Below are positions 1-7,520 of a stretch of 64,000 bases of DNA, in pieces; the stretch's first letter is position 1, and the number at the start of each line of letters is the position of its first letter. The position numbers and the translations under genes were made by a program. Below the pieces are notes generated by a model. That model searched no databases and had not been told where the DNA came from. It saw nothing but the letters and a program-made list of their open reading frames with translations. The DNA is taken from NCBI RefSeq assembly GCF_001507335.1, contig NZ_LMAH01000008.1:62001-126000 (forward strand), read 5' to 3'. Origin of the DNA: Chryseobacterium sp. JAH (lineage in GTDB: Bacteria > Bacteroidota > Bacteroidia > Flavobacteriales > Weeksellaceae).

Positions 1-152
1 AAAACTGAAATCACTTTCACTTGCGGATATTCAAATAGACGCACGAACTTATACCAGTCTCGTCTTTCATCCTCAGGAAAACTGGAGGCATAAGAGTCAT
101 AAATCTGCTGAACACGGTAGTCGTCAGGTGACGTTATCTGTAAAAATTCCAT
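1..152 (-). CDS. GNAT-family N-acetyltransferase (N-terminal fragment)
   Basis: An open frame of 50 codons starts with ATG at 152 and runs off the left edge of the window. The protein begins MEFLQITSPDDYRV and contains SFPEDERRDW around residue 25. That is the usual look of the first helix region of GNAT acetyltransferases (a Tyr-x(2-4)-Phe-Pro-x-x-Glu-Arg-Arg stretch). The acetyl-CoA-binding motif lies beyond the edge, so the assignment rests on the N-terminus only and the substrate is unknown. It is on the same strand as the PspC and DUF2851 genes, about 90 bases downstream of them. Confidence 0.5.
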   Translation of the reverse strand, partial: MEFLQITSPDDYRVQQIYDSYASSFPEDERRDWYKFVRLFEYPQVKVISV

Positions 153-242
153 GAGTAGTTGTCTGATTTGATTGTTAACCTTTGATTTTAGATTGCTTAG
201 CTTAAAGCTAACAGCAAAAAGCCGATTGCCAGCTGCTAAGTG

Positions 243-464
243 TTATAAATCAAAAACACTGGGTCTTCTGGTGATGAAAATATCTTTGATCCAAAGCGTA
301 AAAGCCAGCCCAAGGTATATTAAAAAGAAAAACCCTGCAGTCGCAAAAGTAGAGTAGATGAAGAAAACCCGCAACTTAGACACAGGGATTCCCAATTTTG
401 CACCCATTCTTGTAAGTACACCAAACCATTCTCTTTCCATTTTATGGCGCAGATTATCAAACAT
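243..464 (-). CDS. PspC-domain small membrane protein
   Basis: A 73-residue protein with the PspC-domain pattern: a short cytoplasmic N-terminus (GVLTRMGAKLGIPVSKLR, about residues 15-32), then one hydrophobic segment at about 33-57 and a short charged tail. PspC domains occur in envelope-stress (phage-shock) proteins, but in Bacteroidota most such single-domain proteins have no proven role. The start overlaps the end of the DUF2851 gene by 8 bases, so the two are probably co-transcribed and translationally coupled. Length and topology fit the family; a specific stress function is inference. Confidence 0.7.
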   Translation of the reverse strand: MFDNLRHKMEREWFGVLTRMGAKLGIPVSKLRVFFIYSTFATAGFFFLIYLGLAFTLWIKDIFITRRPSVFDL

Positions 465-1731
465 GATTATTTTCTTTTAAAATTTTAAATCCTATACTGC
501 AATTTAAGCAATTTTTTGGAGTGCAGTAATTTTTGTAATGATAAATTAGACTTTGGGTATGCAATGCACTTTTAATCTTTAAACCTAAATTTTTCCATCC
601 GTCAACAATAGAGTTTTTCTCAGCAGAGAGTTCTTTGTAAAATGCCAGAATTTCATCTGTGATTTCTTCATGATGGTATTTGTGATAGGTATATTTTAAA
701 GGTAAAATACTGTTGAGAATAAGTAATTCAATGAAGTCTTTCGTTAAAACTTTGGGTTGATTAATAGGTGAAATCTTTCCAAAATTGAAATGATTATCCC
801 AATAATCTGAAGCTTTAACATTTATAAAGATTTGCATCAGTGCCTCGGCATTTTCAGCATTAATGATTTTTGAAAATAGATTTTGGTGCTGATGATAAAG
901 GTCAGCCAATTGCGACAAACGAAGCGTGGGGAAATTAGGAGGCCGTAATCTTAAAAATTTCGGACGAATAAACAAGTCAGAAATATCAAATTTAGCTTTC
1001 AAAAAATCAAATTCTCTTTTCCAGATTTTCATTTGTTCGTCTTCGGGTTTTTCAAGCCAGCCTGAAATTCCGAAGAGCAAAGCTTCTAATTGGGTTTTGT
1101 TCTGACGGATTTTATTGAAGATGGTAAAATCAATACTTTCGGCAATTTGTTTAAATAAATATGCATTCACTTTCAAACCGAAAGCGTAGGCGAGGCTGTG
1201 AAATAAAACGGCTTCGTAATTATTTTTATGAATCTCTAGGTCTTTTTCAATTTCTGAAGATTTCTCTTCAAGCTTTTTCAATAAACTTTCTTCATGAAAA
1301 TGAACCGGAATTTTATTGGGATTAAAAATATCTTCACATGCAATAAACTGACTTTCTTTCAACAGCTTTTCATACTTCGCAAAGATATTTTCATCAATAT
1401 GATTTCTCAATTCCAAGGTTGGAATGTTTTTCGTGTTGAGTTCGTCGATGTCTGCATCATTCTGAAAAACGACATGCAGAATAATATTGTCGTAGTTGGG
1501 ATCTTTAGAATGCTGGTGGAAAATCCAGTCAGAAGATCTTACATGAAGTTCAATATTTCCAGCTAAAATGACGCTGTTGATCTTGATTTTCGCCATCAGA
1601 AAATCCGGCCCGGAATCTTTGTTCCATTTCCCGAAATCTAATATCTCAATAGGATTTCCATTAAGATCGTGAAAATTGAAATGGGTAAATACCTTGAAGT
1701 TCCAAAGATATTGTAATAATTTTTCGTTCAT
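457..1731 (-). CDS. DUF2851 family protein
   Basis: A 424-residue soluble protein matching DUF2851, a family conserved in Bacteroidota without a known function. Visible marks are an N-terminal block with DFGKWNKDSGPDF (about residues 33-45) followed by GNIELHVRSSDW (about 58-69), and a C-terminal cysteine cluster CTPKNCLNC near residue 410. The N-terminal block has the spacing of a PD-(D/E)XK-type nuclease core (PD, then E-x-H), which is only a suggestion. There is no signal peptide or membrane segment. It is followed by the PspC gene with an 8-base overlap. Family assignment is firm; activity is unknown. Confidence 0.8.
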   Translation of the reverse strand: MNEKLLQYLWNFKVFTHFNFHDLNGNPIEILDFGKWNKDSGPDFLMAKIKINSVILAGNIELHVRSSDWIFHQHSKDPNYDNIILHVVFQNDADIDELNTKNIPTLELRNHIDENIFAKYEKLLKESQFIACEDIFNPNKIPVHFHEESLLKKLEEKSSEIEKDLEIHKNNYEAVLFHSLAYAFGLKVNAYLFKQIAESIDFTIFNKIRQNKTQLEALLFGISGWLEKPEDEQMKIWKREFDFLKAKFDISDLFIRPKFLRLRPPNFPTLRLSQLADLYHQHQNLFSKIINAENAEALMQIFINVKASDYWDNHFNFGKISPINQPKVLTKDFIELLILNSILPLKYTYHKYHHEEITDEILAFYKELSAEKNSIVDGWKNLGLKIKSALHTQSLIYHYKNYCTPKNCLNCSIGFKILKENNHV

Positions 1732-1853
1732 CGGTGGTGTTTTGTGTTACCACTAATTTAAGAAAAATTTGAATTTGAAATTTTGCTTACAAAGAAATGC
1801 GTCAAGATATTTTGATTCCAGAAACTTTGGTGAGGATTTTAATAAAGTTTAAG

Positions 1854-1889
1854 CTAAAAAAAAATCAGAGCAAACACCCTGATTTTTAG
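1854..1889 (-). terminator. Rho-independent terminator of bshA
   Basis: Read on the minus strand just after the bshA stop: CTAAAAATCAG, a 10-base loop, then CTGATTTTTTTTTAG, giving an 8-11 bp stem running into a T tract. Confidence 0.65.
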
Positions 1890-1907
1890 TTAAATTCTAA
1901 TGAAGTA

Positions 1908-3056
1908 TTATGCCTTCGCCGGCTCCTTCCTAAAATTCTCAATCGTCTTTTTGTACATATCTTCGTAGATGGGAAGAATATTTTTCAGGTCAAATCTAAT
2001 TGCCTGTTCTTTAGCATTGATTTTCATTTGAGTTAATAATTCTTCGTTGCTTAAAAGCTTAATTGTGTAATTGCTCATTGCCTCTACGTTACCGATTTCT
2101 GCTAAAAACCCTGTTTCACCCTGAATGTTTACTTCGGGAATTCCACCTGCATTTGAACTGATAACTGGCGTATTGGCGGCCATCGCTTCCAATGCTGCCA
2201 AACCGAAGCTTTCCTGCTCAGAAGGGAGTAAAAATACGTCTGAGAGTCGTAAAATTCTGTATAAATCATTCACTTTACCCAACAGACGTATTTTCGAAAT
2301 CAATTCAGGATTTTCTTCTAAGAAAGAATTTACCTTTTCCATGTCAGGGCCTTCACCGATGATGATCAATTTAGATTTTACCTTTTTCTCGACACTTTTA
2401 AAAATCTGCAACACTTCCTCTACACGCTTTACCGGTCTTAAATTGGAAACATGAATTAGAATTTTCTCATCAGCACTGGCAAATTGAGTTCTTTGGCATT
2501 CGTTGAGGTCTTCAAATTCAGTATTGTCGATGAAATTGGTAATGACCTGAATTTCTTTTTTGATATGAAAAAACTGTAGCGTATCTTTTTTAAGACTTTC
2601 AGAAACAGAAGTGATGGCATCTGATTGATTGATAGAGAATTCTACCGCATGCTTGTAACTTGGATGTTGCCCTACCAAAGTAATGTCGGTACCATGAAGT
2701 GTTGTTACCAAAGGAATGTCATTATTGTCTTCTTTCAGCATTTGCTTTGCCGTAAATGCAGCGTAAGCGTAAGGAATTGCATAATGAGCATGAAGTAAGT
2801 CTAGTTTATAAAGATTGACGACACGGTAGATCATAGAGCTCAACGCAATATCATAAGGTTGATACTGGAAAAGCGGATAAGTCTGAACATTTACTTTATG
2901 AAAGAAAATATTTGGATTGGTGATATCCAATCTTGCGGGAAGCGCCGAACTGATGAAGTGTACTTCATAGCCTTTATTGGCGAGAGACATCCCGAGTTCT
3001 GTTGCCACAATTCCGCTTCCGCCGTATGTTGGGTAGCAAAGTATGCCTATTTTCAT
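1908..3056 (-). CDS. bshA: N-acetyl-alpha-D-glucosaminyl L-malate synthase BshA
   Basis: A 382-residue GT4-type glycosyltransferase that makes GlcNAc-malate from UDP-GlcNAc and L-malate, the first step of bacillithiol synthesis in the cytoplasm. The N-terminus (MKIGILCYPTYGGSGIVATE) is the signature glycine-rich loop of BshA. HAHYAIPYAYAA (about residue 91) and the C-terminal EQESFGLAALEA (the GT4 E-x7-E motif, about residue 280) follow, then GGIPEV. Full length for the family. It is transcribed away from the DUF2851 gene's promoter region and is followed by a hairpin terminator. Bacillithiol use is known in many flavobacteria; bshB and bshC are not in this window. Confidence 0.93.
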   Translation of the reverse strand: MKIGILCYPTYGGSGIVATELGMSLANKGYEVHFISSALPARLDITNPNIFFHKVNVQTYPLFQYQPYDIALSSMIYRVVNLYKLDLLHAHYAIPYAYAAFTAKQMLKEDNNDIPLVTTLHGTDITLVGQHPSYKHAVEFSINQSDAITSVSESLKKDTLQFFHIKKEIQVITNFIDNTEFEDLNECQRTQFASADEKILIHVSNLRPVKRVEEVLQIFKSVEKKVKSKLIIIGEGPDMEKVNSFLEENPELISKIRLLGKVNDLYRILRLSDVFLLPSEQESFGLAALEAMAANTPVISSNAGGIPEVNIQGETGFLAEIGNVEAMSNYTIKLLSNEELLTQMKINAKEQAIRFDLKNILPIYEDMYKKTIENFRKEPAKA

Positions 3057-3112
3057 TTGTTTATTTTTTTTGATTTGTCAGATGCAACTCTGTAAGGGCA
3101 TCCACTGATTTA

Positions 3113-4846
3113 TTAATATTGTGATGTGGTGAATTCTGATGATTTTGAAAACTGTGGTGATTCCAAAGTAATTCCCATTCCGGGTTTCAGCTGGTCATTC
3201 ACCAAAACCGGAAGTCTTCCGGATATTTTTGTTTTTCCGTTGATAGCATTTGCTGTTGCTGTCATCGAGTCGTCATTGTTTTCGTAAGATACCAGCACGG
3301 TAGAAACTTTCGATAAATCTATGTCTTTTAAAGCATATGCACTTCCGAAAATATTTAAAATTACGTTTTGATTTTTAGCTAAATCTGACAAAACCTTTTT
3401 TGATTCAGCCGATATTTTATATGGTTTGTATGCTGTAGAATTATCTTTATGAAGACCAACAATAACCGTAGAGTTTGCAGGAATCGTATTAATCTCCGAT
3501 GCTTTTTTTATGACAACTGTTGAGTTTAAATTCAGCTGGTCTGCAAAAGTCTGGTAAGGTGCTTCTTCCAACGGAATGTAATAACAAGTGTTTTTACAGT
3601 TCAGGGGAAGTAGTTTTTTTTCGTCTTTTATTAAGGTTAAAGCATTGGCATAAAGATGCTGAACCAACGTTTTGTGAGAATCATTATTGATATCGTTATT
3701 TACATTTTCAGGATTCTTTGGGGTGTATTGGTTTAACCCCAAATAATATTTAGTCAGTAAAATTTTCTTTACACTTTCTTCTACTCTTGATTGTGAAATT
3801 TCACCATTTTCAATTGCTTTTTGAATCAGTTTTTTACCTTCGGAAACACCTTGAGAGAAAAGCATGATGTCGTTGCCAGCTTTGAACGCCAGTGCATCAA
3901 GTTCTCCGGCTTTATATTTATTAGCAACAGCCCCCATGTTTAAAGCATCTGTAATGATTAAACCTTTATATCCAAATTGTTCTTTTAGTAAACCTGTAAT
4001 GATGTTTTTTGATATTGAAGCGGGAATTCCTTTTCCTGACTCTAAACTTGGAACATAGAGATGTGCCACCATTACGCCGCCAATTCCTTTATTCATCAAA
4101 GCTTTGAAGGGTGCCAATTCGATGGAATTTAATCTATCTAAAGTATGTGACACTACCGGAAGATCAAGGTGAGAATCGGTATTGGTATCACCATGTCCAG
4201 GGAAATGTTTAATTGCTGCCAAAATATTATTATCCTGTAGACCATTGGAGTACGAGAGGGCAGATTGGGTCACATTAAAAACCTCCGAACCGAAGCTTCG
4301 GTTTCCGATGATGGGATTACTTGGGTTGGTGTTAACATCAACAACCGGAGCGAAATCCCAGTTAATGCCCATTCTTTTGCAATCTTCAGCGATTTTTGCC
4401 GCCATCTGATAAATTAAATTCTTATCCTGAATAGCTCCCAAAGTCATCGCCCATGGGAATTTATGTGCGGTTGCGATTCTTTGGTATAACCCCCATTCAG
4501 CATCCATCCCAATCATTAGTGGAATTTTAGATTTCTGCTGAAACTCATTCACTAAGTTGATTTCTCTTGCTGCGTCATCCTGCATCAAAATTAGGCCACC
4601 AATTTTATCATTGGTGACAATATTTCTTACCTGATTGATATGATTTTCGTCTTTGTTGGTGTATAATGCAACGATGAAGAGCTGTCCTAATTTTTCGTCT
4701 TGAGAAAGCGAGTTATAAGTTTTGTCTACCCACTGTTGAGCTTTTTTCTGATCTTGCTGAGAAATGTTTTTCGGCAGATATTGTGCAGAAAATTTTGAGT
4801 TTATAAAAAGTATAATGAAGAGTAATTGAAATGCTACTTTGTTCAT
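3113..4846 (-). CDS. Secreted glycoside hydrolase family 3 (beta-N-acetylhexosaminidase-like)
   Basis: A 577-residue GH3 enzyme, probably periplasmic or outer-membrane-facing. It begins with a signal peptide (MNKVAFQLLFIILFINSKFS, cleavage near Ala-Gln). The motif KHFPGHGDTNTDSH is the NagZ-type general acid/base His-Asp loop, and IITDALNMGAV carries the nucleophile Asp. A GH3 C-terminal domain follows (about residues 400-560). These motifs favour hydrolysis of beta-linked N-acetylglucosamine. I chose ATG 4846 rather than the in-frame ATG at 4873, because the upstream extension would precede the signal peptide and lie before the predicted transcription start. Divergent from the lipoprotein gene at 4970. 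Confidence 0.85.
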   Translation of the reverse strand: MNKVAFQLLFIILFINSKFSAQYLPKNISQQDQKKAQQWVDKTYNSLSQDEKLGQLFIVALYTNKDENHINQVRNIVTNDKIGGLILMQDDAAREINLVNEFQQKSKIPLMIGMDAEWGLYQRIATAHKFPWAMTLGAIQDKNLIYQMAAKIAEDCKRMGINWDFAPVVDVNTNPSNPIIGNRSFGSEVFNVTQSALSYSNGLQDNNILAAIKHFPGHGDTNTDSHLDLPVVSHTLDRLNSIELAPFKALMNKGIGGVMVAHLYVPSLESGKGIPASISKNIITGLLKEQFGYKGLIITDALNMGAVANKYKAGELDALAFKAGNDIMLFSQGVSEGKKLIQKAIENGEISQSRVEESVKKILLTKYYLGLNQYTPKNPENVNNDINNDSHKTLVQHLYANALTLIKDEKKLLPLNCKNTCYYIPLEEAPYQTFADQLNLNSTVVIKKASEINTIPANSTVIVGLHKDNSTAYKPYKISAESKKVLSDLAKNQNVILNIFGSAYALKDIDLSKVSTVLVSYENNDDSMTATANAINGKTKISGRLPVLVNDQLKPGMGITLESPQFSKSSEFTTSQY

Positions 4847-4862
4847 AATTTTTGAATAAGAA

Positions 4863-4896
4863 CAAAAATACAATTAAAAAAAACAGCATAAACAAA
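4863..4896 (-). promoter_or_regulatory. Bacteroidota-type promoter of the GH3 gene
   Basis: On the minus strand TTTG (4896-4893), a 22-base spacer and TATTTTTG (4870-4863) match the -33/-7 consensus TTTG...TAnnTTTG. The implied start near 4857 leaves about 10 bases before ATG 4846, supporting that start codon. Confidence 0.5.
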
Positions 4897-4969
4897 GTTT
4901 TTTAGTTTTTTGGTTTTTTGGTATATGTTTTGATTCGGCTTAGTTACTAATAATATTAAATTTAATAAA

Positions 4970-5512
4970 ATGAGAAAATTTCTTCCAATTGTAACTTTAG
5001 CCTTTGCAAGTTTATTTATATATAGCTGTGATAATAATGATGAAGTTGTGCAAACAGAACAAATTGTGTTAACAGTGAGAGATGTTACTGGGAATTTTAC
5101 TTCTGGTAATAGTTTTCAAATTGAACAAGGGTTAGCTCTTCAGCCAAAAGATGCCGTTTTAGTATATAGAAACATCAATTCAAACACGAGTGCAGGCGCA
5201 GTTTGGCAGTTAATCCCTAAGACTTATTATCTAAATGATGTTCAGAATTTACCAGTAGGTAGAGAACTAGATTACAATTTTGATTTTACCACTGATGACG
5301 TACAAATTAGAACAGAAGCTAATTTCAATCAGTCTACACAGATTACTAGTGCAGAGGTAGGTCAGTATTTAACAAACCAAACTTTTAGAATTGTACTGCT
5401 ACCGGCAGAAGCAGGGAAAAATGCAAATACTGTTGATAAAAACGATTATAATGCAGTAATTAAATATTACAATATTGATGACTCAAACGTTATTAATACG
5501 AAGGTCAACTAA
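4970..5512 (+). CDS. Putative lipoprotein of unknown function
   Basis: A 180-residue protein with a lipoprotein signal peptide (MRKFLPIVTLAFASLFIYSC; Cys20 is the likely lipidated residue), followed by an acidic DNNDE linker typical of surface-bound lipoproteins in this phylum. The mature part is polar and probably beta-rich, with no motif I recognise. It is a single-gene unit between the divergent GH3 promoter and a strong bidirectional terminator. Secretion as a lipoprotein is well supported; function is unknown. Confidence 0.7.
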   Translation: MRKFLPIVTLAFASLFIYSCDNNDEVVQTEQIVLTVRDVTGNFTSGNSFQIEQGLALQPKDAVLVYRNINSNTSAGAVWQLIPKTYYLNDVQNLPVGRELDYNFDFTTDDVQIRTEANFNQSTQITSAEVGQYLTNQTFRIVLLPAEAGKNANTVDKNDYNAVIKYYNIDDSNVINTKVN

Positions 5513-5540
5513 GAATATCTTTTCAGTTTTTTATAATTAA

Positions 5541-5577
5541 AAAGCTCTGGAATTATTTCCGGAGCTTTGCTTTTTTA
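5541..5577. terminator. Bidirectional terminator between the lipoprotein gene and ribA
   Basis: AAAGCTCTGGAA (5541-5552), loop TTAT, TTCCGGAGCTTT (5557-5568), with one G-T pair and T-rich tracts on both strands. It sits between two convergent genes. Confidence 0.8.
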
Positions 5578-5593
5578 TCTAAATAAAATTGAT

Positions 5594-6187
5594 TTAATCT
5601 TGCTCATCCAAAAGATGTCCGAAATAATCTTTTTTTGTCTGCAAATACCCTCTGCTAGAATCATTTGCAGGAATCTGCAGCGGAATTCTTGAGTTCAGAT
5701 TAATTGTACTTTCTTCCACAAATTTTACCTTCTCAGGATTGTTGGTCAAAAGATTAATGTTTTTTATCTCCAAAATAGTTAAGATGTCAATCGCCACAGA
5801 AAAATTTCTGTCATCAGCAGGTAGTCCCAACTTTAAATTAGCTTCAACAGTGTCGAAACCTTTTTCCTGGAGTGAATAAGCCTTAAGTTTATTGATGATT
5901 CCTATATTTCTCCCTTCCTGTCGCAGATAAATAATGATACCGCCGTGTTCGTGCATGTATTTCATAGCGGCATCTAATTGCTGCCCGCATTCACATTTTT
6001 GCGAGTGAAAAACTTCTCCTGTTATACATTCGGAATGAAAACGAACATTTACCGGCTTTGAGAAATCTGTATTTTCAGCAATAATTGCCATATGAGGCAT
6101 CCAATCAGTAGATTCTTCAGAAAAAGCGATCATTCGGAAGTTCCCGTGTTCTGTGGGAACATTTGCTTCCGCCTGAATTTTAATCAT
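5594..6187 (-). CDS. ribA: GTP cyclohydrolase II
   Basis: A 197-residue stand-alone GTP cyclohydrolase II, which opens GTP to the pyrimidine precursor of riboflavin. Seen are the substrate loop VPTEHGNFRM at the start, the zinc-binding cysteines in CITGEVFHSQKCECG (C-x10-C-x-C), the catalytic stretch YLRQEGRNIGI, and the C-terminal NNPEKV loop. There is no fused DHBP synthase domain, and length matches single-domain RibA. It lies 11 bases downstream of a lipoprotein gene and probably belongs to the 7265-5594 transcription unit. No riboswitch was seen upstream. Confidence 0.93.
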   Translation of the reverse strand: MIKIQAEANVPTEHGNFRMIAFSEESTDWMPHMAIIAENTDFSKPVNVRFHSECITGEVFHSQKCECGQQLDAAMKYMHEHGGIIIYLRQEGRNIGIINKLKAYSLQEKGFDTVEANLKLGLPADDRNFSVAIDILTILEIKNINLLTNNPEKVKFVEESTINLNSRIPLQIPANDSSRGYLQTKKDYFGHLLDEQD

Positions 6188-6198
6188 TTAGTTGTTGG

Positions 6199-6657
6199 TT
6201 ATTTTTTACTGTTTATTGAGTCTTCAATAAATGTAACATTGGTTTTCAGTCTTACTAAATATCTGTTAAGAACCTCGTTATCATCTTTTTTAAGATGTTT
6301 TCTGAGCTTCTGAATTTTTTTGTAAGATTTTTCTAGATTTTTAAGTGTCTTGTTTTTTCCGGAAATATTATCTGAATCGATGGCATACAAATAATTTTGT
6401 AACGTATATTTCAAGATATTGACTTCTTCGTTTACCTCGGGATTTTTAAATTTAGGAAAACTAGAAATCAGATTTGTGATTTCCGCAGCATTTACATTTT
6501 CATTAATATTGATAGAAATGCTATTGGCTCTGGTTTCGGTCTCAGTCTTTTTAGCTTCACTGTAAAAACTAGTGGACAGAGGAGAAACATTCGGTTTTTC
6601 TGTAGCGCAGGACGTAATAGCCAATATTAGTAATCCGAAAAAATATAGTCGTTTCAT
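6199..6657 (-). CDS. Small lipoprotein, unknown function
   Basis: A 152-residue protein with a short signal peptide and lipobox (LAITSC, Cys17). After a polar linker it is strongly helical and lysine-rich (about residues 60-152), with no recognised domain. Its ATG overlaps the stop of the DUF4254 gene by 4 bases (ATGA), so the two are translationally coupled. The pairing with DUF4254 and ribA is context only. Confidence 0.7.
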   Translation of the reverse strand: MKRLYFFGLLILAITSCATEKPNVSPLSTSFYSEAKKTETETRANSISININENVNAAEITNLISSFPKFKNPEVNEEVNILKYTLQNYLYAIDSDNISGKNKTLKNLEKSYKKIQKLRKHLKKDDNEVLNRYLVRLKTNVTFIEDSINSKK

Positions 6658-7265
6658 TTTTGCTCCTTTTGATAAAGGATTGGGTTAAGACTTTCATCAT
6701 TGTACATTTTCATCTGTTTGTACACTTTCATCTTAACGTCACCGTTTTCAATATCAGAAAGCAGCTGACTAATCGAAGTAGATAAATCTTTTTTCTGATC
6801 TAGAAGTACGTCTAACTTTTTCTGACAATTTAAACGATGTTCTTCAGAAGCCGATTCTCTATTGGCTTCCAATGACATGTGGTAAACTTTGAGCGCTAGT
6901 ATAGATAATCTGTCGACTGCCCAAGCAGGTGTCTCAGTATTTATTTTAGCATCAGCTTTTGGAGTAATATTTTTATACTTTTCTAAAAACCAACTGTCTA
7001 TATATTCAACCAAATCTGTTCTCTGCTGGTTTGAAGCATCAATTCTTCTTTTCAGCTTGAGAGCTTCCACGGGATCTATATTTTCATCTCTGATGATGTC
7101 TTCAAAATGCCATTGAACGGTATCAATCCAATTTTTAGCATACAAAATTCGTTCCAAACTGTCTGCAGGGAACTTGTTATTAATTGGGTTGTCTACATTA
7201 TCTAAAACATGGTAGTCTTCAATTGATGTATTGAAGACTTTCCATGCAGTTTCGGTAAAACTCAT
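6654..7265 (-). CDS. DUF4254 family protein
   Basis: A 203-residue, mostly helical, soluble protein matching DUF4254, common in Bacteroidota and often near envelope-glycan genes. Visible family features are NWIDTVQWHFEDIIRDENIDP (in parts; about residues 46-66), with Trp-His and Arg-Asp pairs, and LEANRESASEEH in the second half. No signal peptide. The role is unknown. It overlaps the downstream lipoprotein gene by 4 bases and starts 13 bases after tatA ends, so it is probably in the same unit as tatA and the EnvC-like gene. Confidence 0.75.
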   Translation of the reverse strand: MSFTETAWKVFNTSIEDYHVLDNVDNPINNKFPADSLERILYAKNWIDTVQWHFEDIIRDENIDPVEALKLKRRIDASNQQRTDLVEYIDSWFLEKYKNITPKADAKINTETPAWAVDRLSILALKVYHMSLEANRESASEEHRLNCQKKLDVLLDQKKDLSTSISQLLSDIENGDVKMKVYKQMKMYNDESLNPILYQKEQK

Positions 7266-7278
7266 ACTATTCTTAGAA

Positions 7279-7491
7279 TTAGTTGCTGGTATTATTTGTT
7301 GTTGAAGATTGGTTATCGGTTTTTGGAGCCGGTTTGTCTTCTTCCTTTACAGCATCTTTAAATTCTTTGATTCCAGATCCCATACCTCTCATTAGTTCGG
7401 GGATTTTTTTGCCTCCGAAAAGAAGTAATAGGATGATCGCTACGATCAATATGTGTTGCCAAGATAATGACAGTATTGTAAGTGTGTACAT
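7279..7491 (-). CDS. tatA: Twin-arginine translocase subunit TatA/E
   Basis: A 70-residue TatA-type protein: an N-terminal membrane helix (about residues 8-24), the hinge LLLFGGKKIPELMRGMG (the conserved FGxKKxPEL motif), an amphipathic helix (GIKEFKDAVKEE) and a polar tail rich in Asn/Ser/Thr. TatA oligomers form the transport pore for folded proteins with TatC. No tatC is in this window; separation of tatA from tatC is common in this phylum. It lies between the EnvC-like and DUF4254 genes with short gaps. Confidence 0.9.
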   Translation of the reverse strand: MYTLTILSLSWQHILIVAIILLLLFGGKKIPELMRGMGSGIKEFKDAVKEEDKPAPKTDNQSSTTNNTSN

Positions 7492-7520
7492 TTCTAAAAA
7501 TTTTTACAAAGTTAATATTT

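Noticed and set aside
4847..4873. Longer N-terminus for the GH3 enzyme from ATG 4873
   Set aside because: It adds nine residues before a good signal peptide and would start upstream of the predicted transcription start.
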